Source of the DNA: Streptomyces violaceoruber
Lineage (GTDB): Bacteria; Actinomycetota; Actinomycetes; Streptomycetales; Streptomycetaceae
Direction: 5' to 3'
Assembly: GCF_033406955.1 (NCBI RefSeq)
Contig: NZ_CP137734.1
Span: 7,378,001 to 7,442,000, forward strand
DNA: 64,000 bases
A model generated the notes under the pieces. It did not search any database, was not told the DNA's origin, and saw only the letters and a list, made by a program, of their open reading frames with translations. Within the stretch, counting starts at the first letter, position 1; every line of letters starts with the position of its first letter. The position numbers and the translations under genes were made by a program. Positions 18,398 through 27,349 of this stretch are shown piece after piece.

Positions 18398-18492
18398 GGG
18401 CAGGGATGGCGGTCGCGGTCCGTGGGGTGGCGGGCAGGGGATGGCGGTTGCGGTCCGTGGGGTGGCGGGCTGGGATGGCGGTTGCGGCTCGG
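18398..18492. repeat. Tandem repeat, about 34-35 bp, 2.7 copies
   Basis: Units 18398-18431, 18432-18466 and partial 18467-18492 share the core GGATGGCGG(T)GCGGTCCGTGG. They fill much of the gap between the PAP2 start and the copA stop. The gap (18308-18599) otherwise shows no gene. Confidence 0.75.
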
Positions 18493-18599
18493 TCGGTGTG
18501 GCCCGGGCGGTGCGGCTCGGCCCCGCCGGGTCCACGCACCGGAGGGCCGTCGGCCGGCCCTCGTGGAGTCGGCCGGCGGCCCGGTGCGGCGGCGGTGGG

Positions 18600-20861
18600 T
18601 CAGTCGGCGGCCTTGAATCCGCGCAGCCGCAGGCTGTTGCCGACGACGAAGACGGAGGAGAAGGCCATGGCCGCTCCGGCGATCATCGGGTTGAGGAGTC
18701 CGGCGGCGGCGAGCGGCAGGGCGGCGACGTTGTAGGCGAAGGCCCAGAACAGGTTGGACTTGATGGTGCCGAGTGTCCTGCGGGCCAGCCGGATGGCGTC
18801 GGCGGCGGCGCGCAGGTCGCCGCGGACGAGGGTGAGGTCGCCCGCCTCGATGGCGGCGTCGGTGCCGGTGCCCATGGCGAGGCCCAGGTCGGCCTGGGCG
18901 AGCGCGGCGGCGTCGTTGACCCCGTCGCCGACCATCGCCACCGAACGACCCTCGCCCTGGAGGCGCTTGACGACGGCGACCTTGTCCTCGGGCATGACCT
19001 CGGCGATCACGTGCGCGGGAGCGATGCCGACCTCGGCGGCCACCGCCTCGGCGACGGCCCGGTTGTCACCGGTGAGGAGGATCGGTGTCAGGCCCAGCGC
19101 CCGCAGCCGGGTGACGGCCTCGCCGCTGGTGTCCTTGACCGCGTCGGCGACCTCCAGGACGGCCCGGGCCTCGCCGTCCCAGGCGACGGCGATCGCGGTG
19201 CGGCCGGCGGCCTCCGCCCGGGTCTTCGCGCGCCCGAGCTCGGCGGGCAGTTCCATGGCCCACTCGGCGAGCAGCTTCTCGCGGCCGACCAGGACCGCGT
19301 GGCCCTCGACGACGCCCTGCACGCCGAGACCGGGCACGTTGGCGAAGTCCTCGGGGGTGGGCAGGGCGCCGGCCCGTTCGGTGGCGCCCGCGGCCACCGC
19401 CTGCGCGATCGGGTGCTCCGAGGCGTGCTCCAGTGCTCCGGCCAGCCGCAGCACGTCCGCCTCGTCGGTGCCGTCGGCGGTGTGCACGGCGAGCAGGGTC
19501 ATGCGGCCGGTGGTGACGGTCCCGGTCTTGTCCAGGACGATGGTGTCGACCTTTCGGGTGGACTCCAGGACCTCGGGGCCCTTGATGAGGATGCCGAGCT
19601 GGGCGCCGCGACCGGTGCCGACCATCAGCGCGGTCGGGGTGGCGAGGCCCAGCGCACAGGGGCAGGCGATGATCAGGACGGCGACGGCGGCGGTGAACGC
19701 GGCGGCCGGTCCGGAGCCGTTGCCGAGCCAGAAGCCGAGGGTGGCCAGCGCGAGGGCGATCACGACGGGGACGAAGACACCGGAGATGCGGTCGGCGAGC
19801 CGCTGGGCCGCGGCCTTGCCGTTCTGCGCGTCCTCCACCAGCCTGGCCATCCGCGCCAGCTGGGTGTCCGCGCCGACCCGCGTCGCCTCGACCACCAGTC
19901 GGCCGCCCGCGTTCACGGTCGCCCCGGTGACCCCGTCGCCCGCGGCGACCTCGACCGGCACCGACTCGCCGGTGAGCATCGACGCGTCGACCGCAGAGCT
20001 GCCCTCGACGACCGTGCCGTCGGTCGCGATCTTCTCGCCGGGGCGGACCAGGAACCGGTCGCCGACCGTCAGGTCCCCCACCGGGATCCGCTCCTCACGG
20101 CCGCCCCGCACGACCGTGACGTCCTTGGCGCCCAGCTCCAGCAGCGCCTTCAGCGCGGCACCGGCCTTGCGCTTGGACCGCGCCTCGAAGTAGCGCCCGG
20201 CGAGGATGAAGGCGGTCACCCCGGCCGCGGCCTCCAGGTAGATGTTCCCGGAGCCGTCGCCGCGCGCGATGGTCAGCTCGAAGGGGTGGGTCATGCCGGG
20301 CGTGCCCGCGGTGCCGAGGAACAGTGCCCACAACGACCACAGGAACGCTGCCGAGGTGCCGACCGAGATCAGGGTGTCCATGGTGGCCGCGCCGTGCCGG
20401 GCGTTGGTGAACGCCGCCTTGTGGAAGGGCCAGGCCGCGTACGTCACCACGGGCGCCGCCAGCGTCAGCGACAGCCACTGCCAGTACTCGAACTGCAGCG
20501 CGGGCACCATCGCCATCGCGATCACCGGGACCGCCAGCACCACCGACGTCACCAGCCGCTCCCGCAGCGGCCGCAGCTCGTCGACGGTCTCGGCGCCCCC
20601 CGGCCCGGACCCGGCACCGGTACGCACCGGTTCGGGCTCGCGGGCCGTGTACCCGGTCGCCTCGACGGTGGCGATCAGCTCCGGGACGGACACGTCACCG
20701 GCATAGCTGACCTTCGCCTTCTCCGTCGCGTAGTTGACGGTCGCGGTGACCCCCTCCATCCGGTTCAGCTTCTTCTCGATCCGGGCGGCGCACGAGGCGC
20801 AGGTCATGCCGCCGATGGCGAGTTCCACCTCGGCCGGTGCGCTGGTCGTACTGGTGGTCAT
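18600..20861 (-). CDS. copA: Copper-exporting P1B-type ATPase
   Basis: 753 residues. One N-terminal metal-binding domain has the GMTCASC motif (about residues 18-24). Eight predicted membrane helices follow, with the transport motif CPC in IIACPCALG, TGES in the actuator domain, phosphorylated aspartate in VLDKTGT, nucleotide-domain histidine in ASEHPIA, and GDGVND. This set identifies a Cu(I) exporter of the CopA class. ATG 20861 is preceded by the copZ-like gene on the same strand, and the pair is fronted by a CsoR-like operator, so expression probably rises with copper. Confidence 0.95.
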   Translation of the reverse strand: MTTSTTSAPAEVELAIGGMTCASCAARIEKKLNRMEGVTATVNYATEKAKVSYAGDVSVPELIATVEATGYTAREPEPVRTGAGSGPGGAETVDELRPLRERLVTSVVLAVPVIAMAMVPALQFEYWQWLSLTLAAPVVTYAAWPFHKAAFTNARHGAATMDTLISVGTSAAFLWSLWALFLGTAGTPGMTHPFELTIARGDGSGNIYLEAAAGVTAFILAGRYFEARSKRKAGAALKALLELGAKDVTVVRGGREERIPVGDLTVGDRFLVRPGEKIATDGTVVEGSSAVDASMLTGESVPVEVAAGDGVTGATVNAGGRLVVEATRVGADTQLARMARLVEDAQNGKAAAQRLADRISGVFVPVVIALALATLGFWLGNGSGPAAAFTAAVAVLIIACPCALGLATPTALMVGTGRGAQLGILIKGPEVLESTRKVDTIVLDKTGTVTTGRMTLLAVHTADGTDEADVLRLAGALEHASEHPIAQAVAAGATERAGALPTPEDFANVPGLGVQGVVEGHAVLVGREKLLAEWAMELPAELGRAKTRAEAAGRTAIAVAWDGEARAVLEVADAVKDTSGEAVTRLRALGLTPILLTGDNRAVAEAVAAEVGIAPAHVIAEVMPEDKVAVVKRLQGEGRSVAMVGDGVNDAAALAQADLGLAMGTGTDAAIEAGDLTLVRGDLRAAADAIRLARRTLGTIKSNLFWAFAYNVAALPLAAAGLLNPMIAGAAMAFSSVFVVGNSLRLRGFKAAD

Positions 20862-20947
20862 GGCTGCTCCTGATGCGGGTCGTCGGCCGGGACCCGGCGT
20901 CGCGGGTCCCGGCGTTGCGGCGTTGCGGGCGGGGGAGTGCGGGGCGG

Positions 20948-21181
20948 TCAGACGCGGCCGGTCAGCTCGTACCCGGCCTCGTCGACCACCTCGGCGATCG
21001 CGGCGTCGTCCGGCTCCGCGTCGGCGGTGACGGTGACCCGGCCGGTGTCGAGTTGGACGTCGACGCCGGTCACGCCGTCCAGCTCGCCGATCACCCGGGT
21101 GAGGGTCGCGCTGCAGTGACCGCAGCTCATGCCGGCGACGGCGTAGGCGGTGGTGACGGGGGCGGTGACATTCGAGGGCAT
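20948..21181 (-). CDS. copZ: Copper chaperone, CopZ-type HMA domain protein
   Basis: A 77-residue ferredoxin-like heavy-metal-associated domain. The Cu(I)-binding motif is GMSCGHCSA. It delivers copper to the CopA domain encoded 86 bp downstream. A promoter with the -35 TTGCGT (21264-21269) and -10 TATACA (21241-21246), spaced 17 bp, drives it leftward through a G/C-tract palindrome. Confidence 0.93.
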   Translation of the reverse strand: MPSNVTAPVTTAYAVAGMSCGHCSATLTRVIGELDGVTGVDVQLDTGRVTVTADAEPDDAAIAEVVDEAGYELTGRV

Positions 21182-21240
21182 TGCTTCCTCCGGAGGTGTG
21201 GACACAAATACGGGGCGGGGGTATCCGCCCGGCCCATCCA

Positions 21241-21310
21241 TGTATACCCCTAGGGGGTACCCAACGCAAGCGTCTCCATCGCTTGACTCGTTACCCCCCA
21301 GGGGTATGGT
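21241..21310. promoter_or_regulatory. Divergent copper promoters with two CsoR-like palindromes
   Basis: Leftward promoter: TTGCGT (21264-21269), 17-bp spacer, TATACA (21241-21246). Rightward promoter: TTGACT (21283-21288), 16-bp spacer, TATGGT (21305-21310). Each contains a palindrome of the type TACCCC-n-GGGGTA: 21244-21260 lies in the leftward spacer, and 21291-21306 abuts and overlaps the rightward -10. These G-tract palindromes match known actinobacterial CsoR operators in form. The csoR gene itself is not in the window. Confidence 0.75.
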
Positions 21311-21371
21311 GACGTGCATGAAGAGGGCCGCCGAGTGAGCCGGAGCCCCTGGATCCGAGGAGACGACCGTC

Positions 21372-22379
21372 ATGCACACCGGACTGAGGATCACCGCGTT
21401 CGCCGCCGCGCTGGCCGCCACCTTCGGCACCGCCTACGGCGTCGGCACGGGAGTGGACCCGCTCGTCGCGGACGGCGCCGCGCCCGCGCCCCACGACGAG
21501 CACGGCGCATCGGACGGGCCGCGGGAACCGACGCCGCGGCCGAAGGAGGGCGGCGGCCACGGGGGCCACGAGAGCACCCCGCCCGGCGGCCTGCAGATCT
21601 CCGAGGGCGGCTACACCCTCGACCTCGCCACTTCGCGCGTCACCGCCGGTCGGCGCACCGAGCTGCGCTTCACGGTCCGGGACGCGAGCGGCGCGGCCGT
21701 GACCGCGTACCAGCGCGAGCACGACAAGGAGCTGCATCTCGTCCTGGCCTCACGCGACCTGGTCACCTACCGCCACCTGCACCCCACCCGGGCCGCCGAC
21801 GGCACCTGGAGCACCCCCGTCGACCTGCCCGCCGCGGGCGGCTACCGCGTCTTCGCCGACTTCACCCCGGCCGGCGAGGGCGCGGAGAACCTCACCCTCG
21901 GCGCCGACCTGGCCGCCTCCGGCCGATACGAGCCCGCACGGCTCCCGGCCCCGGACGGCACCGCCCGGACCGACGGTTACGAGGTCGAACTCGACGGTTC
22001 CCTGCGCCCCGGCAAGGCGAGCGAGCTGAAGCTGAAGGTGTCCCGCGACGGCCGACCCGTGGGCGACCTCCAGCCCTACCTGGGCGCCTACGGCCACCTG
22101 GTCGCCCTGCGCTCCGGAGACCTCGCCTACCTCCACGTCCACCCGAACGGCGAACCCGGCGACGGCACCACCAGGCCGGGCCCCGAGGTCTCCTTCACCG
22201 CCACCGCGCCCAGCGCCGGCACCTACCGCCTCTTCCTGGACTTCCGGCACGGGGGCGAGGTCCACACCGCGGCGTTCACCGTCCGCGCCGGATCGGTGCC
22301 GGACGCGCCGGAGACCGCCCCGGCCGCCACGCCGGAGCACACCGACGGCACCGACGGCACCGACGGCCACGGGCACTGA
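21372..22379 (+). CDS. Secreted His-rich protein, probable copper-linked
   Basis: 335 residues with an N-terminal hydrophobic signal (about residues 1-25), a His/Gly/Pro-rich linker (HDEHG, GGGHGGHE), two beta-sandwich-like halves, and a His-containing tail ending DGHGH. Both halves contain similar His pairs (YRHLHP and YLHVHPNGE), suggesting duplicated metal-binding loops. It is divergent from copZ-copA and has its own CsoR-like site, so a periplasmic copper-binding or buffering role is inferred. The family has no established function that I know of. Confidence 0.75.
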   Translation: MHTGLRITAFAAALAATFGTAYGVGTGVDPLVADGAAPAPHDEHGASDGPREPTPRPKEGGGHGGHESTPPGGLQISEGGYTLDLATSRVTAGRRTELRFTVRDASGAAVTAYQREHDKELHLVLASRDLVTYRHLHPTRAADGTWSTPVDLPAAGGYRVFADFTPAGEGAENLTLGADLAASGRYEPARLPAPDGTARTDGYEVELDGSLRPGKASELKLKVSRDGRPVGDLQPYLGAYGHLVALRSGDLAYLHVHPNGEPGDGTTRPGPEVSFTATAPSAGTYRLFLDFRHGGEVHTAAFTVRAGSVPDAPETAPAATPEHTDGTDGTDGHGH

Positions 22380-22400
22380 CCGGCGATCCCTCCGCGACCC

Positions 22401-23180
22401 TCAGGCCGTGACGACCCGGACCCCCGCCTCCTCGAACCGCCCCACCAGCTCCGGGTCGGCCGCGCCGTCCGTCACCAGCGTGTCCACCGACTCGGTCGCG
22501 CAGATCCGGGCGAACGCCCGCCGGCCCAGTTTGCTGGAGTCGGCGGCCACGACGACCCGCTCGGCGCGCTCGCACAGCAGCCGGTTGATCGCGGCCTCGG
22601 CCTCGTCGTGGGCCGCGGCACCGTGGGCGACGTCGAAGGCGACGACGCCCAGGACCGCCACGTCGAGGGTCACCTGCCCCAGCACGCCGTCCGCGAGCGG
22701 GCCGATCAGCTCGTACGACTGCGCCCGGGCCACCCCGCCGGTCACCACGATCTTGAACTGCGGGCGAACGGCCAGTTCGTTGGCGATGTTGAGCGCGTTG
22801 GTCACCACGGTCAGCGCGGGGGTGCCGGAGGCCAGGTCGGCGCGCACGGCCAGGGCGCGCGCCACCTCCGTGGTGGTCGTGCCCCCGGTGAGTCCCACCG
22901 CCTCGCCGGGCGCCACCAGTGCGGCGACCGCCTGCGCGACGCGCTGCTTCTCCGAGGCGCGGCGGGCGGTCTTGTAACGCAGCGGCAGTTCGTACGACAC
23001 CCCGTGCACCACCGCGCCACCGCGCGTGCGCACCAGCATCTGCTGCTCGGCGAGCCGGTCGAAGTCGCGGCGGATCGTCGCGGCCGAGACCTCCAGCTCG
23101 GTCGCCGCCTCCTCGACGTCCAGCCGGCCGCGCTCGACGAGCAGTTCCAGCAGCGCCTTCCAGCGGGCGTCGCGCGACAT
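22401..23180 (-). CDS. DeoR-family transcriptional repressor (AgaR-like)
   Basis: 259 residues: a DeoR winged helix at the N-terminus (LDVEEAATELEVSAATIRRDFDRL) and a sugar-phosphate-sensing C-terminal domain with GLTGGTTTTEVARAL and the VVVAADSSKLGRRAF segment near the end. Such proteins repress sugar-catabolic genes until a phosphorylated sugar binds. It faces a truncated SIS-domain gene, and TGATTG/CAATCA repeats lie between them. The regulator therefore seems to have outlived part of its regulon. Confidence 0.9.
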   Translation of the reverse strand: MSRDARWKALLELLVERGRLDVEEAATELEVSAATIRRDFDRLAEQQMLVRTRGGAVVHGVSYELPLRYKTARRASEKQRVAQAVAALVAPGEAVGLTGGTTTTEVARALAVRADLASGTPALTVVTNALNIANELAVRPQFKIVVTGGVARAQSYELIGPLADGVLGQVTLDVAVLGVVAFDVAHGAAAHDEAEAAINRLLCERAERVVVAADSSKLGRRAFARICATESVDTLVTDGAADPELVGRFEEAGVRVVTA

Positions 23181-23240
23181 CCGCGCCTCCGTTCCTCGAT
23201 CCCCGCCGACCCTAGCGCACGCACACTTCCCTCAGGCTGC

Positions 23241-23284
23241 TTGATTGTGATTGAAAACTCGCTATATCTTGCAGAAACAATCAA
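23241..23284 (+). promoter_or_regulatory. Promoter with DeoR-type inverted TTGATTGT/ACAATCAA operator
   Basis: Perfect eight-base arms at 23241-23248 and 23277-23284 bracket a promoter-like pair, TTGATT and TATATC (16-bp spacer). A further TGATTG copy lies at 23248-23253. Repeated TGATTG motifs are typical of DeoR-family sites, and the adjacent DeoR gene is the obvious ligand. Confidence 0.6.
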
Positions 23285-23305
23285 TCCGTATGAGGGGGGT
23301 GCGGC

Positions 23306-23593
23306 ATGACGGATGTCGAGGACGAGCCCAACAGCCAGCCCGCGTGCTGGACGCGCGCCGCGGCCGAGGCGGCGTGCCACGCGGCGGCACTGCCGGCGGC
23401 GGGGGAGCGGGTGGCGATCGTCGGCTGCGGCACCTCGTACTTCATGGCGCAGTCGGCGGCGGCGCTGCGCGAGGACGCGGGACAGGGTGAGACGGACGCG
23501 TTCGCCGCGTCCGCGTTCCCGCGGAGGCGGACGTACGACCGGGTCGTGGCCCTCACCCGCTCCGGCATCACCACCGAGGTACCCGCTCGGTGA
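23306..23593 (+). pseudogene. Truncated SIS-domain sugar isomerase (AgaS-like)
   Basis: The 95 residues match the N-terminal third of a sugar isomerase (SIS) protein of about 300 residues: VAIVGCGTSYFMAQSAAAL, ETDAFAASAFP, YDRVVALTRSGITTEV. The frame then ends abruptly with three unrelated residues and a stop. The following 110 bp show no continuation in any frame. The start, promoter and operator look intact. A 3' deletion has most likely inactivated an amino-sugar isomerase/deaminase gene that was paired with the DeoR regulator. Confidence 0.7.
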
Positions 23594-23703
23594 TCCTCGC
23601 CCCCTGACGCCCGCTCCCATACGCCCGGGACGGAACCGACCGTGCCCCTCGCCACCACCGGCGATCTCGTCGGCCGCGCAGGGGCCGAGCGCTCCGCCGT
23701 CGG

Positions 23704-24837
23704 CTACTCCTTGACCGCCTTCAGCACCACGAACTTCCGGTCGCCCGCCACCAGCTCGCTGTTGCCGAACAGGCGCCGCAGCCTGACGTGGTAGCCCAGG
23801 TGTCGGTTGCCGACCACCCACAGTTCGCCGCCGGGGCGCAGCACCCGCCGCGCCCCGGTGAACATCCGCCACGCCGTGGCGTCGGTCGTCGCCTGGTGGG
23901 AGTGGAACGGCGGGTTGTTCAGCACCAGGTCGACACTGCCGTCCGGCACCCCGGCCAGCCCGTCGCCGACCCGGAACTCCGCCTGGCCCGCGACCTCGTT
24001 CGCCCGGTACGTCGCCCGGGCCGAGGCCACGGCCTGGAACGACTCGTCGGTGAACAGCAGCTCCGCGTCCGGATCGGCCAGCGACACCGCCGTACCGACC
24101 ACACCGTTGCCGCAGCCCAGGTCCACCACCCGCCGGAAGCGCCCGGGGGCCGGCAGGTGCCGGAGGAAGAAGCGGGTGCCGATGTCGAGCCGGTCGGCGC
24201 AGAAGACACCGGCGTGGTTGACGACGGGGCGGCCGGAGAGCCGCCCGACGTCGTCGGGCAGTCGGTAGCCGAGCGGCCAGGGGTTGGCCGGCCGCTTCAG
24301 CGAGGGATCGGGCTCCGCGAAGATCAGCCGGGCCTTCTTCACGGCCAGGGACGTCCGGGTTGGGCCGACGATCCGCTCGAACAGCCGGAGCGTGGAGGTG
24401 TGGATCTCCTTCACCATCCCGGTGCCGACCACGACCGTGCCCTCGTGCAGCGCGGGCGCCAGCCGCAGCAGCTGGTCCTCCAGCAGGGCGAGGCTCTTCG
24501 GCACCCGCACCAGCAGCACGTCGACGCGGTCCGGCGGCGGGTCCTGCGTGGTGAGCAGGCGCACCGAGCCCGCCTCGACACCGCTCCGCTCCAGATTGAC
24601 CCGCGTCGCCTCCCGCGCGAGGTGGGAGTCGGTGATCTGCACCGGACGGTGCGCCGCCAGCGCCGTCACCAGCGCTCCCCACCGGTCGCCGACGACCACG
24701 ACCGTGCCGGACAGGGGGACCTCCTGCTCCGCGAGGTGTCCCAGCAGGTACTCGTCGGAGGCGTCCCAGGCACGGAGCCGGTCGCGCGGGTCCTCGGGGA
24801 AGCGCGACAGCACACGCTCGCCCCACGGAGTCGTCAT
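23704..24837 (-). CDS. rlmG: RlmG/RsmC-type rRNA (guanine-N2) methyltransferase
   Basis: Two methyltransferase-like halves: a degenerate N-terminal half, then a catalytic half with VDLGCGNGVVG (SAM binding) and the NNPPFH motif of guanine-N2 methyltransferases. It resembles RlmG, which methylates 23S rRNA G1835; RsmC (16S) is the close alternative. I give ATG 24837 (377 residues). An in-frame ATG at 24927 would add 30 hydrophilic residues made of short repeats (GTNHRGTNHR, DDRDDR). No clear ribosome site supports either start. Confidence 0.82.
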   Translation of the reverse strand: MTTPWGERVLSRFPEDPRDRLRAWDASDEYLLGHLAEQEVPLSGTVVVVGDRWGALVTALAAHRPVQITDSHLAREATRVNLERSGVEAGSVRLLTTQDPPPDRVDVLLVRVPKSLALLEDQLLRLAPALHEGTVVVGTGMVKEIHTSTLRLFERIVGPTRTSLAVKKARLIFAEPDPSLKRPANPWPLGYRLPDDVGRLSGRPVVNHAGVFCADRLDIGTRFFLRHLPAPGRFRRVVDLGCGNGVVGTAVSLADPDAELLFTDESFQAVASARATYRANEVAGQAEFRVGDGLAGVPDGSVDLVLNNPPFHSHQATTDATAWRMFTGARRVLRPGGELWVVGNRHLGYHVRLRRLFGNSELVAGDRKFVVLKAVKE

Positions 24838-24855
24838 GCGGTCGTCGCGGTCGTC

Positions 24856-24885
24856 GCGGTGGTTCGTGCCGCGGTGGTTCGTGCC
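24856..24885. repeat. 15-bp direct duplication at the methyltransferase 5' end
   Basis: GCGGTGGTTCGTGCC occurs twice head to tail (24856-24870 and 24871-24885) within a run of GTCGTCGCGG-like elements. It lies in or just before the methyltransferase gene, depending on the start used, and would encode the GTNHR repeats. Confidence 0.7.
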
Positions 24886-25002
24886 GGGGTCGTCCGTGCT
24901 GCGGTCGTTCCTGCTGCGGTCGTTCATCGTGCGTCCAGGCTAGCCGAGCCGCAGCTCAGCGCCGGTCGCCCCCGGTGCGGGGCGCGGAGGCAGGATGGGG
25001 AC

Positions 25003-25653
25003 ATGGACGCCGAGCTGTTCCCCAGGACCCGCGCCGAGACCGCGCCCGGCGCCGTCCACCTGCCGGACTGGCTGTCCCCGGGACAGCAGCGCGAGCTGCT
25101 GGACGCCTGCCGCGAGTGGGCCCGCCCGCCGGCCGGACTGCGCACGGTACGCACCCCCGGCGGCGGCACCATGACCGCCCGGCAGGTCTGCCTCGGCCGG
25201 CACTGGTACCCGTACGGCTACGCCGCCACCGCCGTGGACGGCGACGGAGCCCCGGTCAAGCCCTTCCCGGCCCGGCTCGACGACCTCGCCCGCCGCGCGG
25301 TGACCGACGCGCTCGGTGCCGGGGCGGTGGCACCGGCGCCGTACGACATCGCGCTGATCAACTTCTACGACGCCGACGCCCGCATGGGCATGCACCGCGA
25401 CGCCGACGAGCGGACCGACGCCCCCGTGGTCTCCCTGAGCCTCGGCGACACCTGCGTCTTCCGGTTCGGCAACCCCGAGACCCGCACCCGGCCCTACACC
25501 GACACCGAACTGCGCAGCGGCGACCTGTTCGTCTTCGGCGGCCCCTCGCGGCTCGCGTACCACGGGGTGCCGAGGGTGCACCCGGGCACCGCGCCGCCCG
25601 AGTTGGGACTCCGGGGGCGGCTGAACATCACGCTCCGGGTCAGTGGCTTCTAG
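25003..25653 (+). CDS. alkB: AlkB-type Fe(II)/2-oxoglutarate DNA-repair dioxygenase
   Basis: 216 residues of the AlkB superfamily. Iron ligands are H and D in MGMHRDADE and the distal H in YHGVPRV; the 2-oxoglutarate arginines are in GRLNITLRV. The nucleotide-recognition lid contains GRHWYPYGY. It would oxidatively demethylate 1-methyladenine and 3-methylcytosine in DNA. ATG 25003 is only six bases after a CAGGAT -10-like box, fitting a leaderless mRNA. It is divergent from the rRNA methyltransferase gene. Confidence 0.92.
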   Translation: MDAELFPRTRAETAPGAVHLPDWLSPGQQRELLDACREWARPPAGLRTVRTPGGGTMTARQVCLGRHWYPYGYAATAVDGDGAPVKPFPARLDDLARRAVTDALGAGAVAPAPYDIALINFYDADARMGMHRDADERTDAPVVSLSLGDTCVFRFGNPETRTRPYTDTELRSGDLFVFGGPSRLAYHGVPRVHPGTAPPELGLRGRLNITLRVSGF

Positions 25654-25690
25654 GCACCCCGTGCGGACGGATCATGGGAGACTCCCCCTC

Positions 25691-26929
25691 ATGAGCGGCA
25701 AGGCGGACCCCCGGGCGGCGGGGGAAGGGACCACCTCGAGGACGCGGCTGGACCGGGGGCGCGGTGCGCTCGGACCCGCGTTGGAGCTCGTGCACACCGG
25801 GCGCGCCCCCACCCGGGCCGTCCTCACCGCGGAACTGGGCGTGACCCGGGCCACGGCGGGCGCGGTCGCCGCCGAACTGGAGGCGCTCGGCCTGATCCGG
25901 GTGGACGCCAGACCCGGCGCGGCGGGCGGCTCCCAGGGCCGCCCCTCGCACCGTCTCTCGGTCGCCGAGGACGGACCCGTCGCCCTCGCCGCCCAGATCC
26001 ACGCCGACGGTTTCCGCGCGGCCCTGGTCGGCCTCGGGGGCCGGATCGTCGCGACCGCGCCCGGCTGCGAGGTCGTCGACGCCGACCCGGCGAAGGTGCT
26101 GGGCTCCGTCGTCGAGGCGGGCGCGGAGCTGCTGCGGGAGACCGGGCGGCGCTGCGTCGGCGCGGGGCTCGCCGTGCCGTCCGCCGTCGCGGAACCGGAG
26201 GGCCTGGCCCTGAACCCGCTGCACCTGGCCTGGCCGGCCGGCGCACCCGTGCGCGAGATCTTCGCGCGGCAGGTGCGGGCCGCGGGAATCCAGGGCCCCG
26301 CCTTCACCGGCAACGACGTCAACCTCGCCGCCCTCGCGGAGCACCGCCACGGTGCCGGACGCGGCGCCCGCGACCTGCTGTGCGTGGCCACCGGCCACCG
26401 CGGGGTCGGCGGCGCCCTGGTCCTGGACGGCCGCCTGCACACCGGCAGCTCCGGACTCGCCCTGGAGGTCGGCCACCTCGCCGTCAACCCGGAGGGCCGC
26501 CCCTGCCACTGCGGCAGCCGCGGCTGCCTGGACGTGGAGACCGACCCGCTGGCCTTCCTCACGGCGGCCGGACGGGAGCCGGGACCCGAGGTGTCCCTGC
26601 TCCAGCAGTCCTACGACCTGATCCGCGAGCACTACGCCGACCCGGCCGTCCGCACCGCCACCGAGACCCTCATCGACCGCCTCGGCCTGGGACTGGCGGG
26701 CCTGGTGAACATCCTCAACCCGGACCGCATCATCCTCGGCGGACTCCACCGCGCCCTCCTCGACGCCGACCCCGAGCGGCTGCGCGCGGTCGTCGCCGGG
26801 CGCAGCCTGTGGGGCCAGAGCGGCGGGGTGCCGATCCTGCCCTGCGGCCTCGACCACAACAGCCTGGTCGGCGCGGCCGAGTTGGCCTGGCAGCCGGTCC
26901 TGGACGACCCGCTCGGCGTGCCGGCGTAG
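25691..26929 (+). CDS. ROK-family transcriptional regulator
   Basis: 412 residues: an N-terminal winged helix (TRAVLTAELGVTRATAGAVAAEL) followed by a ROK domain with EVGHLAVNPEG and the zinc motif CHCGSRGCLD. It starts 37 bp after alkB. No sugar genes adjoin it, so its targets must be elsewhere, or it acts on its own promoter. The last zinc-motif acidic residue is D where most ROK proteins have E. Confidence 0.85.
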   Translation: MSGKADPRAAGEGTTSRTRLDRGRGALGPALELVHTGRAPTRAVLTAELGVTRATAGAVAAELEALGLIRVDARPGAAGGSQGRPSHRLSVAEDGPVALAAQIHADGFRAALVGLGGRIVATAPGCEVVDADPAKVLGSVVEAGAELLRETGRRCVGAGLAVPSAVAEPEGLALNPLHLAWPAGAPVREIFARQVRAAGIQGPAFTGNDVNLAALAEHRHGAGRGARDLLCVATGHRGVGGALVLDGRLHTGSSGLALEVGHLAVNPEGRPCHCGSRGCLDVETDPLAFLTAAGREPGPEVSLLQQSYDLIREHYADPAVRTATETLIDRLGLGLAGLVNILNPDRIILGGLHRALLDADPERLRAVVAGRSLWGQSGGVPILPCGLDHNSLVGAAELAWQPVLDDPLGVPA

Positions 26930-26950
26930 GCGACCGGACGTGCCCGCCGC

Positions 26951-27349
26951 TCAGGGCGCGGGCCGGTCCCCGCCGCTCGGGGCGTGGCTGAGGTCGACGA
27001 CGCAGAAGATGTTGTCGTCCGGGTCGGCCAGGACGACGAAGTCGGGGTCGGGCGGGTACAGGTCCCACTCGACGGCCCGCGCGCCGAGGCCGATCAGCCG
27101 CCGCACCTCCGCCCGCTGCTCCTCGGCCGAGTCCGTGAACAGGTCGAGGTGGAGCCGGGGCCGGGGTTCGGGCGGCGAGTCACTGCGCAGAAGCCCGAGG
27201 GCCCGCCCGGAGCCGTCCGCGTACTCCAGCGTGCGCCAGGTCTCGCTCTGCCACTCCGCCGCGGCCACCAGCGGCAGCGCGGCCGTCCAGAACGCCACCG
27301 CGCGGGGGAGATCCGCGACACCGACGACGGGGATTCCGAGTCTCAGCAT
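26951..27349 (-). CDS. VOC-family (glyoxalase/bleomycin-resistance fold) protein
   Basis: 132 residues with the paired beta-alpha-beta-beta-beta modules of the vicinal-oxygen-chelate fold (VVGVADLPRAVAFWTAAL ... FVVLADPDDNIFCVVD). The positions that bind metal in glyoxalase I are not all conserved, so the chemistry is open. Its start overlaps the end of the tautomerase gene by 7 bp, making it the last gene of the TetR-headed operon. Confidence 0.82.
   Translation of the reverse strand: MLRLGIPVVGVADLPRAVAFWTAALPLVAAAEWQSETWRTLEYADGSGRALGLLRSDSPPEPRPRLHLDLFTDSAEEQRAEVRRLIGLGARAVEWDLYPPDPDFVVLADPDDNIFCVVDLSHAPSGGDRPAP

Noticed and set aside
18308..18535. Extended start of the PAP2 protein
   Set aside because: The extension is translated tandem repeat, low in complexity, and PAP2 homology begins after ATG 18307.
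23788..24980. Long rightward open frame opposite the methyltransferase gene
   Set aside because: It is the antisense shadow of a well-supported gene; only its end, from 25003, is real (alkB).
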